64,000 nucleotides of DNA from Thereva unica (taxonomy: Eukaryota; Arthropoda; Insecta; Diptera; Therevidae), in the NCBI GenBank assembly GCA_949987705.1, contig OX465282.1, forward strand, positions 39,148,039-39,212,038. The letters are read 5' to 3'. Of the stretch, positions 44,763 to 55,889 are shown piece by piece. A program made the translations under genes and the position numbers. The notes under the pieces were generated by a model. The model was not told where the DNA came from. It did not search any database and saw only the letters and a program-made list of their open reading frames with translations. Positions within the stretch are counted from its first letter, which is position 1; the number at the start of each line of letters is the position of its first letter.

Positions 44763-45089
44763 ATCACTCTTTTTTGTTTTAATACATTCTAAAATAAAAA
44801 ATAAATAATCTTCTGTATAAAGAAATATTATGTATTTAATTGTTCATTATATTTTTTTATTTATTTTATAAGTAGGTAATAACAAAATAACAAAATGCAG
44901 GAATTCAAATTAATAAACAAACATAAGCTCCTTTCGAGTTTCTCGGCCAAGATTTTTTCTGTACTACGGAATTATTGATCCATAACCAGCCCGATTTTTC
45001 TTTCAACATGCTGATCTAATGACCTTGTTCGAGTGTTCCTTTGAATTCGTTCGTAAATGCACGTGTTTAATTATTTCATGCTAGTGTGT
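44763..45089. other. Spacer with a partial copy of the foldback arm
   Basis: AT-rich sequence without a gene. Positions 45037-45083 repeat part of the arm of the neighbouring foldback element and join directly to the satellite array. Confidence 0.6.
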
Positions 45090-47955
45090 TCTAGTTATGA
45101 TACCCTTTCATTTGATACCCATGTCGATGGGCTATGTAAAGAAAATGGGTATCCGCTTTCTTGACATAACCGCCGTGGATCTAAATATATTTTGAGTATA
45201 CTAAATCGCTTATTGTGTTCTACTTATCATTCCCTTTCATTTGATACCCATGTCGAGGGGGTTGTGAAGAAAATGGTAATCCGCCCTCTTGAGATAACCG
45301 CCGTGGATCTAAAAATATTTTGAGTATACTAAATCGCTTATTGTGTTCTACTTATCATTCCCTTTCATTTGATACCCATGTCGAGGGGGTTGTGAAGAAA
45401 ATGGTAATCCGTCCTCTTGAGATGACCGCCGTGGATCTAACCAGATATTGAGTATACTATATAGCTTATTATGTTCTACTTATCATTCCCTTTCATTTGA
45501 TACCCATGTCGAGGGGGTTGTGAAGAAAATGGTAATCCGCCCTCTTGAGATGACAGCCATGGATCTAACCAGATATTGAGTATATTATATCGCTTATGGT
45601 ATTCTACTTATGATACCCTTTCAATTGATAGCTATGTCGAGGTGGTGGTGAAGAAATGGTATTCCGCCTCTTGAGTCGGCCGCCATGGATATAAAGACAT
45701 TGCTTATTGTATTCTACTTATCATACCCTTTCATTTGATACCCATGTCGAGGAGGTTGTGAAGGAAATGGTAATGCGTCCTCTTGAGGTGGCCTCGGTGG
45801 ATCTAACTATTTATTGAGTATACTGTATTGCTTATTGTATTCTACTTATCATACCGTTTCATTTGATACCCATGTCGAGGGGTTGAGAAGAAAATGAAAA
45901 TCCGTCCTCTTGAGATGACCGCCATGGATCTAACCAGATATTGAGTATATTATATCGCTTATGGCATTCTACTTATGATACCCTTTCAATTGATAACTAT
46001 GTCGAGGTGGTGGTGAAGAAATGCTAGTCCGCCCTCTTGAGACGGCCGCCATGGATATAAAGACTTAGCTTATTGCATTCTACTTTTCATACCCTTTCAT
46101 TTGATACCCATGTCGAGGGGGTTTTGAAGAAAATGGTAATCCGCCCTCTTGAGATGACCGCCGTGGATCTAACCAGATATTGAGTATATTATATCGCTTA
46201 TGGTATTCTACTTATGATACCCTTTCAATTGATACCTATGTCGAGGTGGTGATGAAGAAATGGTAGTCCGCCCTCTTGAGACGGCTGCCATGGATATAAA
46301 GACATAGCTTATTGTATTCTACTTATCATACCCTTTCATTTGATACCCATGTCGAGGGGGTTGCCAAGAAAATGGTAATCCGCCCTCTTGAGATGACAGC
46401 CATGGATCTAACCAGATATTGAGTATATTATATCGCTTATGGTATTCTACTTATGATACCCTTTCAATTGATAACTATGTCGAGGTGGTGGTGAAAAAAT
46501 GGTAGTCCGCCCTCTTGAGACGGTCGCCATGGATATAAAGACATAGCTTATTGTATTCTACTTATCATACCCTTTCATTTGATACCCATGTCGAGGGGGT
46601 TGCGAAGAAAATGGTAATCCGCCCTCTTGAGATGACAGGCATGGATCTAACCAGATATTGAGTATATTATATCGCTTATGGTATTCTACTTATGATACCC
46701 TTTCAATTGATAACTATGTCGAGGTGGTGGTGAAGAAATGGTAGTCCGCCCTCTTGAGACGGTCGCCATGGATATAAAGACATAGCTTGTTGTATTCTAC
46801 TTATCATACCCTTTCATTTGATACCCATGTCGAGGGGGTTGTGAAGAAAATATTAATCCGTCCTCTTGCGATGACAGCCATGGATCTAACCAGATATTGA
46901 GTATATTATATCGCTTATGGTATTCTACTTATGATACCCTTTCAATTGATACCTATGTCGAGGTGGTGGTGAAGAAATGGTAGTCCGCCCTCTTGAGACG
47001 GCCGCCATGGATATGAAGACAAAGCTTATTGTATTCTACTTATCATACCCTTTCATTTGATACCCACGTCGAGGGGGTTGCGAAGAAAATATTAATCCGC
47101 CCTCTTGAGATGACAGCCATGGATCTAACCAGATATTGAGTATATTATATCGCTTATGGTATTCTACTTATGATACCCTTTCAATTGATACCTATGTCGA
47201 GGTGGTGGTGAAGAAATGGTAGTCCGCCCTCTTGAGACGGCCGCCATGGATATAAAGACAAAGCTTATTGTATTCTACTTATCATACCCTTTCATTTGAT
47301 ACCCATGTCGAGGGGGTTGCGAAGAAAATATTAATCCGCCCTCTTGAGATGACAGCCATGGATCTAACCAGATATTGAGTATATTATATCGCTTATGGTA
47401 TTCTACTTATGATACCCTTTCAATTGATAACTATGTCGAGGTGGTGGTGAAGAAATGGTAGTCCGCCCTCTTGAGGAGGCCGCCATGGATATAAAGACAT
47501 AGCTTATTGTATTCTACTTATCATACCCTTTCATTTGATACCCATGTCGTGGGGGTTGTGAAGAAAATGGCAATACTTCCTCTTGAGGTGGCCTCGGTGG
47601 ATCTGTTTATTTATTGAGTATACTTGCTTATTGTATTCTACTTATCATACCCTTTCATTTGATACCCATGTCGAGGGGGTTGTGAAGATAATGGTAATCC
47701 GCCCTCTTGAGATGACAGCCATGGATCTAACCAGATATTGAGTATATTGTATCGCTTATGGTATTCTACTTATGATACCCTTTCAATTGATACCTAAGTC
47801 GAGGTGGTGGTGAAGAAATGGTAGTCCGAACTCTTGAGGAGGCCGCCATGGATATAAAGACATAGCTTATTGTATTCTACTTATCATACCCTTTCATTTG
47901 ATACCCATGTCGAGGGGGTTGTGAAGAAAATGGTAATCCGCCCTCTTGAGACGTG
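45090..47955 (+). repeat. Minisatellite array in 240 bp dimers
   Basis: The units are the same family as at 33560 and 24758 (CATTTGATACCCATGTCGAGG, then CCGCCCTCTTGAGA). From about 45600 the array is ordered as dimers: a longer unit with GATCTAACCAGATATTGAG and a shorter one with CAATTGATA and GATATAAAGACA. CATTTGATACCC recurs at about 46336, 46576, 46815, 47054, 47293 and 47532. The first units (45090-45590) are monomers. No Helitron end is found at either side. Confidence 0.93.
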
Positions 47956-49511
47956 TACCATGCGTACCCTTTTTGTTAATCATCGAAATAATAGGGAATG
48001 CTATTTGACATCAACAGTGCTGGATTTGACTAACTTGTAAGGAATATGTCATATTTTTAGAAATAAATTACGATTACGAACTCGTCATTCGGTATTTCAA
48101 AATTTTACTGTACATTTGTACTGTGATCTACATGTTTTTTATAGTACCTAACGCAATAATTTAATTTAATTTAAAGAAAAAAGTTTATTGAGCTACATTT
48201 CTTATTATACATGGTTCTTACTCTATGACATTAGAGGCCGACTTCGCTATATGTCAGGGCCTTATACATTCACTTACATTTCTAGTTGGACCTTAGTCCG
48301 TACATCCATTTATTCAAGTCTATAAGCATTTAACATTCTGACGGTTTTGCGCCTGCTCTTCGGCACCACCACTATCACCTTGCCTTGCTGGCCTTATACT
48401 ACTAGTGCTAAAAAAATTAAACTAAGTGGTTATTTACATATTTTTAATTGTATTTTAATTTACTTACTATTCTAGCTTAGGTACTAACTTATTACTGTGA
48501 TCTACATGTTTTTTATAGTACCTAACGCAATATGATACCATAGTTGCGACTAACCACTTTAAATGAATACATTTTGTTAATCATCTAATGCCATCTGGCA
48601 TCAACAGTTCGAGTAAACACTTTTCGACTAACTAGTAGCACCATCTCCTTTATTGAGCAATTGAAATAACTTAGAGCGCCATCTGACAGAATAATTTTGA
48701 GTACCCACTTTTTTAGACTGAAGGAGAAGAAAAAAGTTCGATTCGAAATGTAAAAAATGTAAAAATAAAGAAAACGAAGAATGATAGGAAAAAAACTCAT
48801 GGAATAATAAGTTATTTATATTTTGGGTATCGGTTACAAATGAAAAATTACTTATATATAATATATTGCTTATAAAAAGGTGATAAATCGCATAATTTTA
48901 TAAAAAAAACACCTTGTTTTCTATGTTTAGGCGTAAATAAGGCATTAGCTGTTTGCCCTTACGAACTCGGCAAACTACCGCTTGCCTTGATTTCAGTAAA
49001 TTTAAAAAAAAACCAAATTTTTTCCCTAATCACCCTGTATTTTAGTGGATAGTGGAGATAGCCGCCCTCTGTAGAACAACTTTTTTCTCCAAAGACATCC
49101 AGTAATCACCCCTGAAAATATTAGCCGCGTACTCCAACAAAGGATTTATTAAACTTCTGATGACCTTTACAAGTCGGGAATGATAGAATATGAGTATTTT
49201 TACTTATTAAAACGACAATATCTCAGAAATGGCAATTCCTACGAGAAAATGTATTATATATTATTTTGTAGATAATCTACAAACTTTGTAAACACAATTT
49301 TCTGATAAGACGTACGGTTTAGCATATATTTGCAAAAAACTGATATTTTGACCCTTTGACCTTGAATAAAAAAGTTGGCAGTCGTCCAATCGCGTGGCAG
49401 TCTCTACAGCTTATGTATAATGATGATTTTAAGGGCTGTACCAATTTTCAGCAACTTCCGAATTATCTTCCAATTATGGCGTTTTTTCGTCTATTTTGAC
49501 TGGACTATGAG
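47956..49511. other. Non-coding stretch with a 38-39 bp direct repeat
   Basis: CTGTGATCTACATGTTTTTT with its following 18 bases is present at 48120-48156 and 48495-48532. The segment between (about 336 bp) starts AATTTAATTTAATTTAAAG and may be an inserted retroposed sequence. No gene is supported. The rest is AT-rich. Confidence 0.5.
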
Positions 49512-50343
49512 TAGATCTATATTAACAGCCGAAGAAATTGAAGCTTACGACGTAGACATTTTCAAGTTTAAAGAAATCAAATGTTCCTTGTTATAAGCCC
49601 CGGAAAAATTTATTCTTATCATCTCAATTCCAAACACAACACCAGACTTGGCTAACAAATTCAAACTTATTTCGGTACCTAATTTAAATAAGGAAGAACT
49701 GATTTTACCTGACGAAAATATACTAACTTTTAGAAATCAAGTGTATGTGGACAATGATAATAAATATATAAAAGAACTAAAAGAAGCTAATAAATGTACA
49801 AAAAGCATAATGAATAAAAGTTATGAACATTGCAAGAAAATAAAAAGTTGCGATTACAAAATTGTAAATTAATCCAACTATGTTAATAATAAAAAAACGC
49901 AAGAAATTCCAGTTTAATCGATTGTAATAATATAAGTCACACTATAAATAACAACTACAATATAAATTTCTCAAATTGCACCCTAATGATAAATAACGTA
50001 AAATTTTCTAATAAAGAAAGCAATTAATATAAGAATATTATTATACCTAATTACGCAAGTCCAGAAAATGTCGAATCTGTAATAAATCTAAATGAAACAC
50101 ATCTTAAACAAATAAAGAACATAGAACAAATCAAGGAAGTAGGAATAAATTTAAAATCAAACTCTATCATATTTTACTCAACAATAACTTTTGTAGTAAG
50201 TTCTATTGTCATAATTTTATACTTAATAAAAATAAATAAGAGGGAACACCAAGTTGTTGAAAATAAAAATAAAGTCGATAAAAATATTTCTCAGGAGGTA
50301 ACAATCTTAACGATGGGGGGATCATATCCCACGGTAATCCACT
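49512..50343 (+). pseudogene. env 3' part of a second B-type provirus
   Basis: The frame starts LTAEEIEAYDVDIFKFKEIK, is broken by TAA at 49593, continues to 49872 (SVPNLNKEELILPDENIL, YEHCKKIKSCDY), and after a damaged part resumes near 50055. That last part has a membrane segment (STITFVVSSIVIILYLI near 50172-50240) and a basic tail. This is the C-terminal half of an errantivirus envelope protein. The cleavage site region is missing. Confidence 0.75.
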
Positions 50344-50640
50344 AACCTTGAATTAGATTCTTTTTCATTAGAATCACATTTGCGTTGTCCCCACAGCTGC
50401 AAGACAGACTTGCAACATGATGCCGGGACTTTATAAAGAACAACTTTGTGTTCCCGGAGGACAGATTCTCTTTATGCTTATCTTTACCTTTAGTCTTAAG
50501 ACTATTTGCACTTTTGATTTTAGATTTAGTTTGGGTTTGTATTTAATTGGGAATAAACGTTTAAAATTGTCGAGGAATTTATTTAATTTAATATTTTTTT
50601 TGGTTTCCTAATAGAAATAATAGTTAAATCGCGTGACGCG
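50316..50640 (+). repeat. 3' LTR of the second B-type provirus
   Basis: It follows a purine block (GATGGGGGG) near 50310-50318 and starts near GATCATATC. It matches the reverse complement of 37627-37925. The 3' limit near 50640 is uncertain. Confidence 0.75.
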
Positions 50641-50790
50641 AATTCTTCGTTTTCACCCCTGACGAAAAAGTACCAATCGTGCCTAAAGAAGTTAAAACTT
50701 GAAAAAAAACAGTTTATAAATTATACCTATATTTAATTAATAAAGTGCGGTGCAAGGTGAATTGTATGTAATGTAATAATGTTTTATTAA

Positions 50791-51379
50791 CCTTTAGTTA
50801 CCGACCTTATTTTGTGAAACATAATTGCTGAGGTTACGTCACGCTGACACCCTACTTTAACCGGTATTCTTTTTAATCTTTATTAAAAAAAAACTTGTGA
50901 AACCCTTTTTTACCTAAAAGATTAAACATTCAAGATTTAGATGTATAGTATGAAAACATCAAAAATAAATCATAAATTATTTTAATTTCTAAATTATAAA
51001 AATGGCACATTTTTAGGAACTTAATTATCAGTCTTCATGAAAAACGAGAGAAATCTTAAAATATCTAAGTATTATAATTTTTTTTTAGAATTAAAAAAAT
51101 GAACTTCTGACAAACAAGAAAAAATAAACATTTTATAAATTAATAGCACCATTGGCACAAATATGGCACACTTTTTGTGGTCTTTTTGGTCACCGTGACA
51201 CCAGAGGTCCGAAATAGAGAACACTTGTGAACTTGCCGCTTGCGCGAGACCGACTAGCGAAAGGTCAAGTCAAAACAAGCAGCTACTGAAAGACTCAGAT
51301 ATATAAGTTTGATAGTTCTTGAAATATTGCAGTTTCAACCCGCGCGGTGTCACCGTGACACCGCCTCTGCAATTAAAGG
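50791..51379. mobile_element. TTAA-flanked piggyBac-like MITE
   Basis: TTAA lies at 50787-50790 and 51380-51383. The ends read CCTTTAGTT on the left and, as reverse complement, CCTTTAATT on the right. Sub-terminal GTGACACC-type motifs occur (TCACGCTGACACCC near 50843, GGTGTCACCGTGACACC near 51348). A TTAA target and CCTTT ends fit piggyBac. No transposase is present. Confidence 0.65.
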
Positions 51380-52030
51380 TTAACAATAAAATATTCACCA
51401 CTATGGCAACATACGATGACCTCGTTAACACATGCAATAGTCAGCAACAAATTATAAATTTGTTTGGGCTAGGACAGCAAAGTGTGCGGACGTGTGCTGT
51501 TCCGGTCCCTGAAGAACGCGCCGAAGAAAAATAAACAAAAAGCAAAACAAATTGTGACAGTGAAAAAGAAAAAAAATTGTGGAAAAAATTAAAACTAAAA
51601 ACTTGCACAAAAAAACACGCAATAAAAAAACAGTGTCATAAAAAACGAGCGCAGTCTAACGCGAAGGCCCATCACCCTTCACTAGACACGACCGGACCGA
51701 CGAACGGCGCAAGTAAGTACCCTTGCTCCCTACCCTCTCTCGCATCTCGGTCCTGCAGGTGCCGCGGCTAAAATCTGTCGGTCGATAAAATTTGCCCCGT
51801 CTCAGAAGGCATAATACTTTGACGCAGACAAATTTTATTGACTCCGATGGTTGCGGCAAATATAATGCCGGGAAATATCCTCGAAAACGTGGCGATTGAG
51901 CCCGCGCAACCGAAGTCCCGTTAGAAGTCAAATTTTGCTATTGATTTTTGTAACATTCGTGGACTTCATGCGAATTTTTCTTTTGTTGAGTGCCACTTAT
52001 TGACTTATAAACCCCCAATCTTCGCACTTA

Positions 52031-52986
52031 GGTTAGGTTAGGTTAGGTTCGATTAGATATGGCTGAGCTGTTGGTATTGAGCTCATACACTTAGGGCAAA
52101 AGGATAGGCCCATTGTGATGCCATAGTGATCCCACTTTAAACTTGTTGTTCAAGTGTCGTTTCTTCGCTAAACCATCTCGAGGAAGTAATGAATCTTCTA
52201 AGTTGCGGGATGCCGATCCTTGAGATCTCCGTAAGCGTGTTTAAAAAGGGCTCGCAAAATGCGCTTAGTCTCTTTCTGCATAGGGCTGGACAGTGACAGA
52301 GGAGATGTAGTACACTTTCCTCCTCGTCCGGATTTTTACAGCTTCTGCAAAAATCGTAGGTCTCAAGACCTAAGCGGGTCGCATGCGTCCCTATCAGACA
52401 ATGTCCGGTAAGCACTCCCACTATAGCTGAGAGGTCTGGTCTACCGAGACTCAGTAATGACGTGGTCCGCCGAAGATCATAAGAGGGCCAGGTTAGTTTG
52501 GCCACTATGCATTTATTAAGATCTCTCCAATGCTTTTTCGCTTGTAGCATTGTGTGCTGTTTGCATTGGAGTTTAAAAGTGGCCCAAGGTATAGCAACTC
52601 TTTCCTTTTCCGGAAGGAGAGTAGCGGTCGTGCCCTTCCTAGCCAGTTCGTCAGCTTTACAATTTCCCTCTATATTACGGTGCCCAGGCACCCATACGAG
52701 GAGGGTCCTGAACTGTTGAGCCATCTCGTTAAGAGATCTGCGACATTCAGAGGTAGTTCTAGAGCTGTTTGTGCAAGAGCGCAGGGCTTTCAGAGCCGCC
52801 TGACTATCTGAAAAGATGTAAACAGCCCGATTTCTGTCGCCTTGTTGGTTGATCAGTAGAACAGCCTCATGTATTGCTAAAACCTCTGCTTGGTATACAC
52901 TACAGTGATCGGGTAGTCGAAAGGAGACTTCAATCCCAAGCTCTGGGGAAAATACTCCTCCTCCTACTCGACCTTCTTCGCACTTA
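52031..52986 (-). mobile_element. LINE 3' fragment with RNase H and an (AACCT)n tail
   Basis: The insert is flanked by an 11 bp target duplication, CTTCGCACTTA (52020-52030 and 52976-52986). On the minus strand it ends in about four AACCT repeats (52031-52050). It is strongly 5'-truncated and inserted in the endonuclease of J2 copy 2. RNase H after RT is found in I, LOA and Jockey-type LINEs. Confidence 0.85.
52137..52975 (-). pseudogene. RNase H domain of a LINE, 5'-truncated
   Basis: The frame reads GGGVFSPELG, YQAEVLAIHEAV (Glu), FSDSQAALKAL (Asp), VPGHRNIEGNCKADELARKG (Asp), and a C-terminal cysteine motif (CRSCKNPDEEESVLHLLCHC). The first catalytic Asp is lost by truncation. The first codons of the open frame belong to the J2 host sequence. 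The domain would remove template RNA during retrotransposition. Confidence 0.88.
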
Positions 52987-55889
52987 GTGAAACCCAAATA
53001 TCACCCGATACTGACTTAGGTCATTACCATGTGTCGGGGTACACTTTAGTGCACAATCTCTCCCCCCATTATTTTCAAACACGACTTCAGATTTTAACTA
53101 TCTTTGGGTTAAAATCATATTACAAAGCTACGTCATATTTTTCTGCTTCCTATACAGAAGTCCTAACATAATTAACGAAGCCTCCACTTCATATTTTGAT
53201 ACCATTTCCGAACAAATCTCGGGATTTTTGTCGTCCAATCCTGAGTGTGAAATCATCGTTGCGGGTGATTTCAATGTTCACAACGCAAAATGGCTGACTT
53301 ACTCAAATGGCACCAGTGTCTCTGGCAAGGACGTCGAGCTCTTTGCAGACGCCAATAATAATTTGCATCAAATTGTGGATCCCACAAGAGTCCCTGATGC
53401 TGCTGATCAAGGAACCTACCTCCTTGATCTTTTCTTAACTTCTCATCCAGCGCGTTACTCCGTCGAAGTTGATTCACCTCTCGGCAATTCGGACCACTGC
53501 TTAGTTAGCGCTAGTTTCCCATTCAAATTTCCCACCCCTCCCAAACCAGTTAAAAGAACTGTATGGCATTATGGGAAGGCCAATTGGCTGGGGCTTATTA
53601 ATTTTTTCCAATCTACTGACTGGAACCAGTGTTTCCGAAACAAAAACGTCAACTCTGCCGCTATCCGTATCTCTAGGATCATACAGGCAGGAATGCATTT
53701 GTTCATTCCATATTCTACCAAATCTGTGAAGGCTAGGCCCAACAGATGGTTTAATCAGGAGTGTATGAATGCAATCAGAAATAAAGAAGCCGCCTTTCGA
53801 GCTTACAAGAGCTCCCCAAGTGAATCGCTCGGTGTAGAGTATATAAAACTAAGAAATTCCTGTAAAGTCACCATCAGGAATGTCAAAAATTCATTTCACA
53901 ACAAGTTGAGAAGTAAACTCTTTAATGCAACCTCTGGTAGCAAGAACTTCTGGTCCTTGGTAAGCTCCATTAAGAAGAATTTCACTTCATCCACAACTCC
54001 TTCATTCATCCACGATAAGAAGGTGATAACAGACAGAAAATCCAAGGCCGATTTATTAGCATCTCTGTTTGCTTCCAATTCTTCTTTACCCCAAATTGAT
54101 ATGCTACCCCCGGTTCTCGAGCACAGCGCTCATTTAATGGACAGGGGTTTCTTCAGGACTCGCGAGGTGTACAGGTGCCTCAAGGAGCTCAATATCAATA
54201 AATCCACTGGACCCGATAATATACCCCCTATCGTCTTAAAACAATGCGCCTCACCTTTGGCTAAACCTCTTCGCAAACTTTTTGCCCTATCATACTCTTC
54301 CGGAGTCTATCCAGACTCTTGGAAACTTGCCCATGTACAGCCAATACCGAAAAAAGGTGACTCCAGCGACCCCTCTAACTACCGCCCAATAGCAATTACT
54401 TCTATTCTCTCCAAAACAATGGAGACGATAATCAACAAAAAACTTATGGGATATCTAGAATCCAACCTACTCATAAAAGACAGACAGTATGGCTTCCGAC
54501 ACAGAAGATCCACTGGCGATCTTTTAGTTTGTCTTACAGAACACCTCAGCAGAAGTTTGCATGGATCAGGTGAATCCAGTCTGGTGGCTTTGGATATCTC
54601 CAAGGCTTTTGATAGAGTTTGGCACTTAGCCTTATTAGCTAAACTCAAAGCTATTAGAATCGACTCACTTTTACAGAAATGGATTGAGAATTTCCTTTCC
54701 GGCCGTTCAATTAAGGTAGTATTGGATGGCATCAAATCTGAACCCCACCCTATCTCTGCGGGGGTCCCCCAAGGGTCAATTTTATCACCAGCCCTATTTC
54801 TTATCTTTATAAATGATCTACTTTCAATCCCCTCCAACCCACTTCTCAGCTTCGACGGTACCCTGCGTTACTCTTACAGCTACGATACAAGACAGACTCA
54901 TGCCAGATCCTGTCTTGATGATCGTGAAGTAATGTTCAACTCTATTAATAACGACATTGAATTTATTCTAGAGTGGGGAAAGAAAAATCGTGTCGAATTC
55001 AACCCCTCCAAAACCAAGTACTGTCTTATTTCCAAGAAGAAGATCAACACCTCACCATCCTTGTCAGTGGATGGCGTGGAACTAAAGGCCGACCCATCCC
55101 TACACATCTTAGGCGTGACATTAGCCAAAGACTTGCGATGGAATGACCACATATTCCAAATCGCCAAACAAGCATCCCAGTGCTTGGGATTTCTTAAGAG
55201 GTGCAAGTTCCTCCTCCAGCCATCGGCCCGCGCTGTTATTTATAAATCCTACATTCGGCTTCTTCTCGAATATAACTCCATCGCTTGGGGCGGCGCTCCA
55301 ATAACCACCTTAGCATGATTAGAGAAGGTTCAAAAAAGGGCCATTAAACTAATTGATGGCGACACCATTTGCTCCACCATCATCCCCTTGAGCCACCGTA
55401 GGAATGTAGCTGCACTGACAAAATGTTATCGCTACTATTATAGCGACTGTTCCTCCGAAATAAACGCTCTCCTGCCTCCACGGCAATCTTATAACCGCAA
55501 CACCAGATTGGCCCACTCGTCTCATTCCCTTTACCTACAACCCCCCCTTTCACACACTCAACAAGATATGAATTCGTTTGTAAATAGAACAACTCGACTG
55601 TGGAATAATCTCTCTCAGTCAGTATTTCCGAGCTCCTACAACATCTAAGAGTTTAAACGCGGGGTTCATCGCCACCTTCTTCAACACCCCTTCACACCCC
55701 CATAACCCTTAACCTATTCCCCCCAAACCACCATAACCCTTAACCTATTCCCCCCCCGTACTAAGCTAGCTGCTAGACATTGCACCATGACGTGACAAAC
55801 GACATGACGGACTGGTAGTACAAAGGGTGATTCCTGAGTTTAGCACTGCCACATAAAAAAAAATAAATAAAAATAAATGATTTGAATAA

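Larger units (their letters stand above)
51925..55648 (+). pseudogene. LINE J2 copy 2 ORF2
   Basis: The endonuclease starts near 51930 (CNIRGLHANFSFVECHL), is split by the insert at 52031, and continues at 52987 (SETQISPDTDLGHYHVSGY). From 53228 to 55318 a single 696-codon frame covers VAGDFNVHNAKW, GNSDHCLV, the linker (RWFNQECMNAI), and the RT (NKSTGPDNIPPIVL, DISKAFDRVWH, GVPQGSILSPALF). The FADD motif is reduced to FD by an in-frame loss of two codons near 54853. A TGA at 55316 is followed by the C-terminal part to 55648. The enzyme cannot be active. Confidence 0.88.
51466..55885 (+). mobile_element. LINE J2 copy 2, nearly full 3' part with tail
   Basis: The 5' UTR is shared with copy 1 (GTGTGCGGACGTG near 51483). 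ORF2 runs to about 55648. The 3' UTR has two copies of CATAACCCTTAACCTATTCC (55701 and 55731), and the tail is A-rich with AAATA repeats. ORF1 seems to be absent. A minus-strand LINE piece is inserted at 52031-52975. Confidence 0.85.

Noticed and set aside
45090..47955. Regular array that could suggest a CRISPR
   Set aside because: The whole unit is conserved with no unique spacers, units are 110-130 bp, and the DNA is eukaryotic. It is a minisatellite.
52031..52050. TTAGG repeats as a sign of a telomere
   Set aside because: Only four units occur, and they lie inside the 11 bp duplication of a LINE insertion, so they are the LINE tail and not chromosomal telomere.
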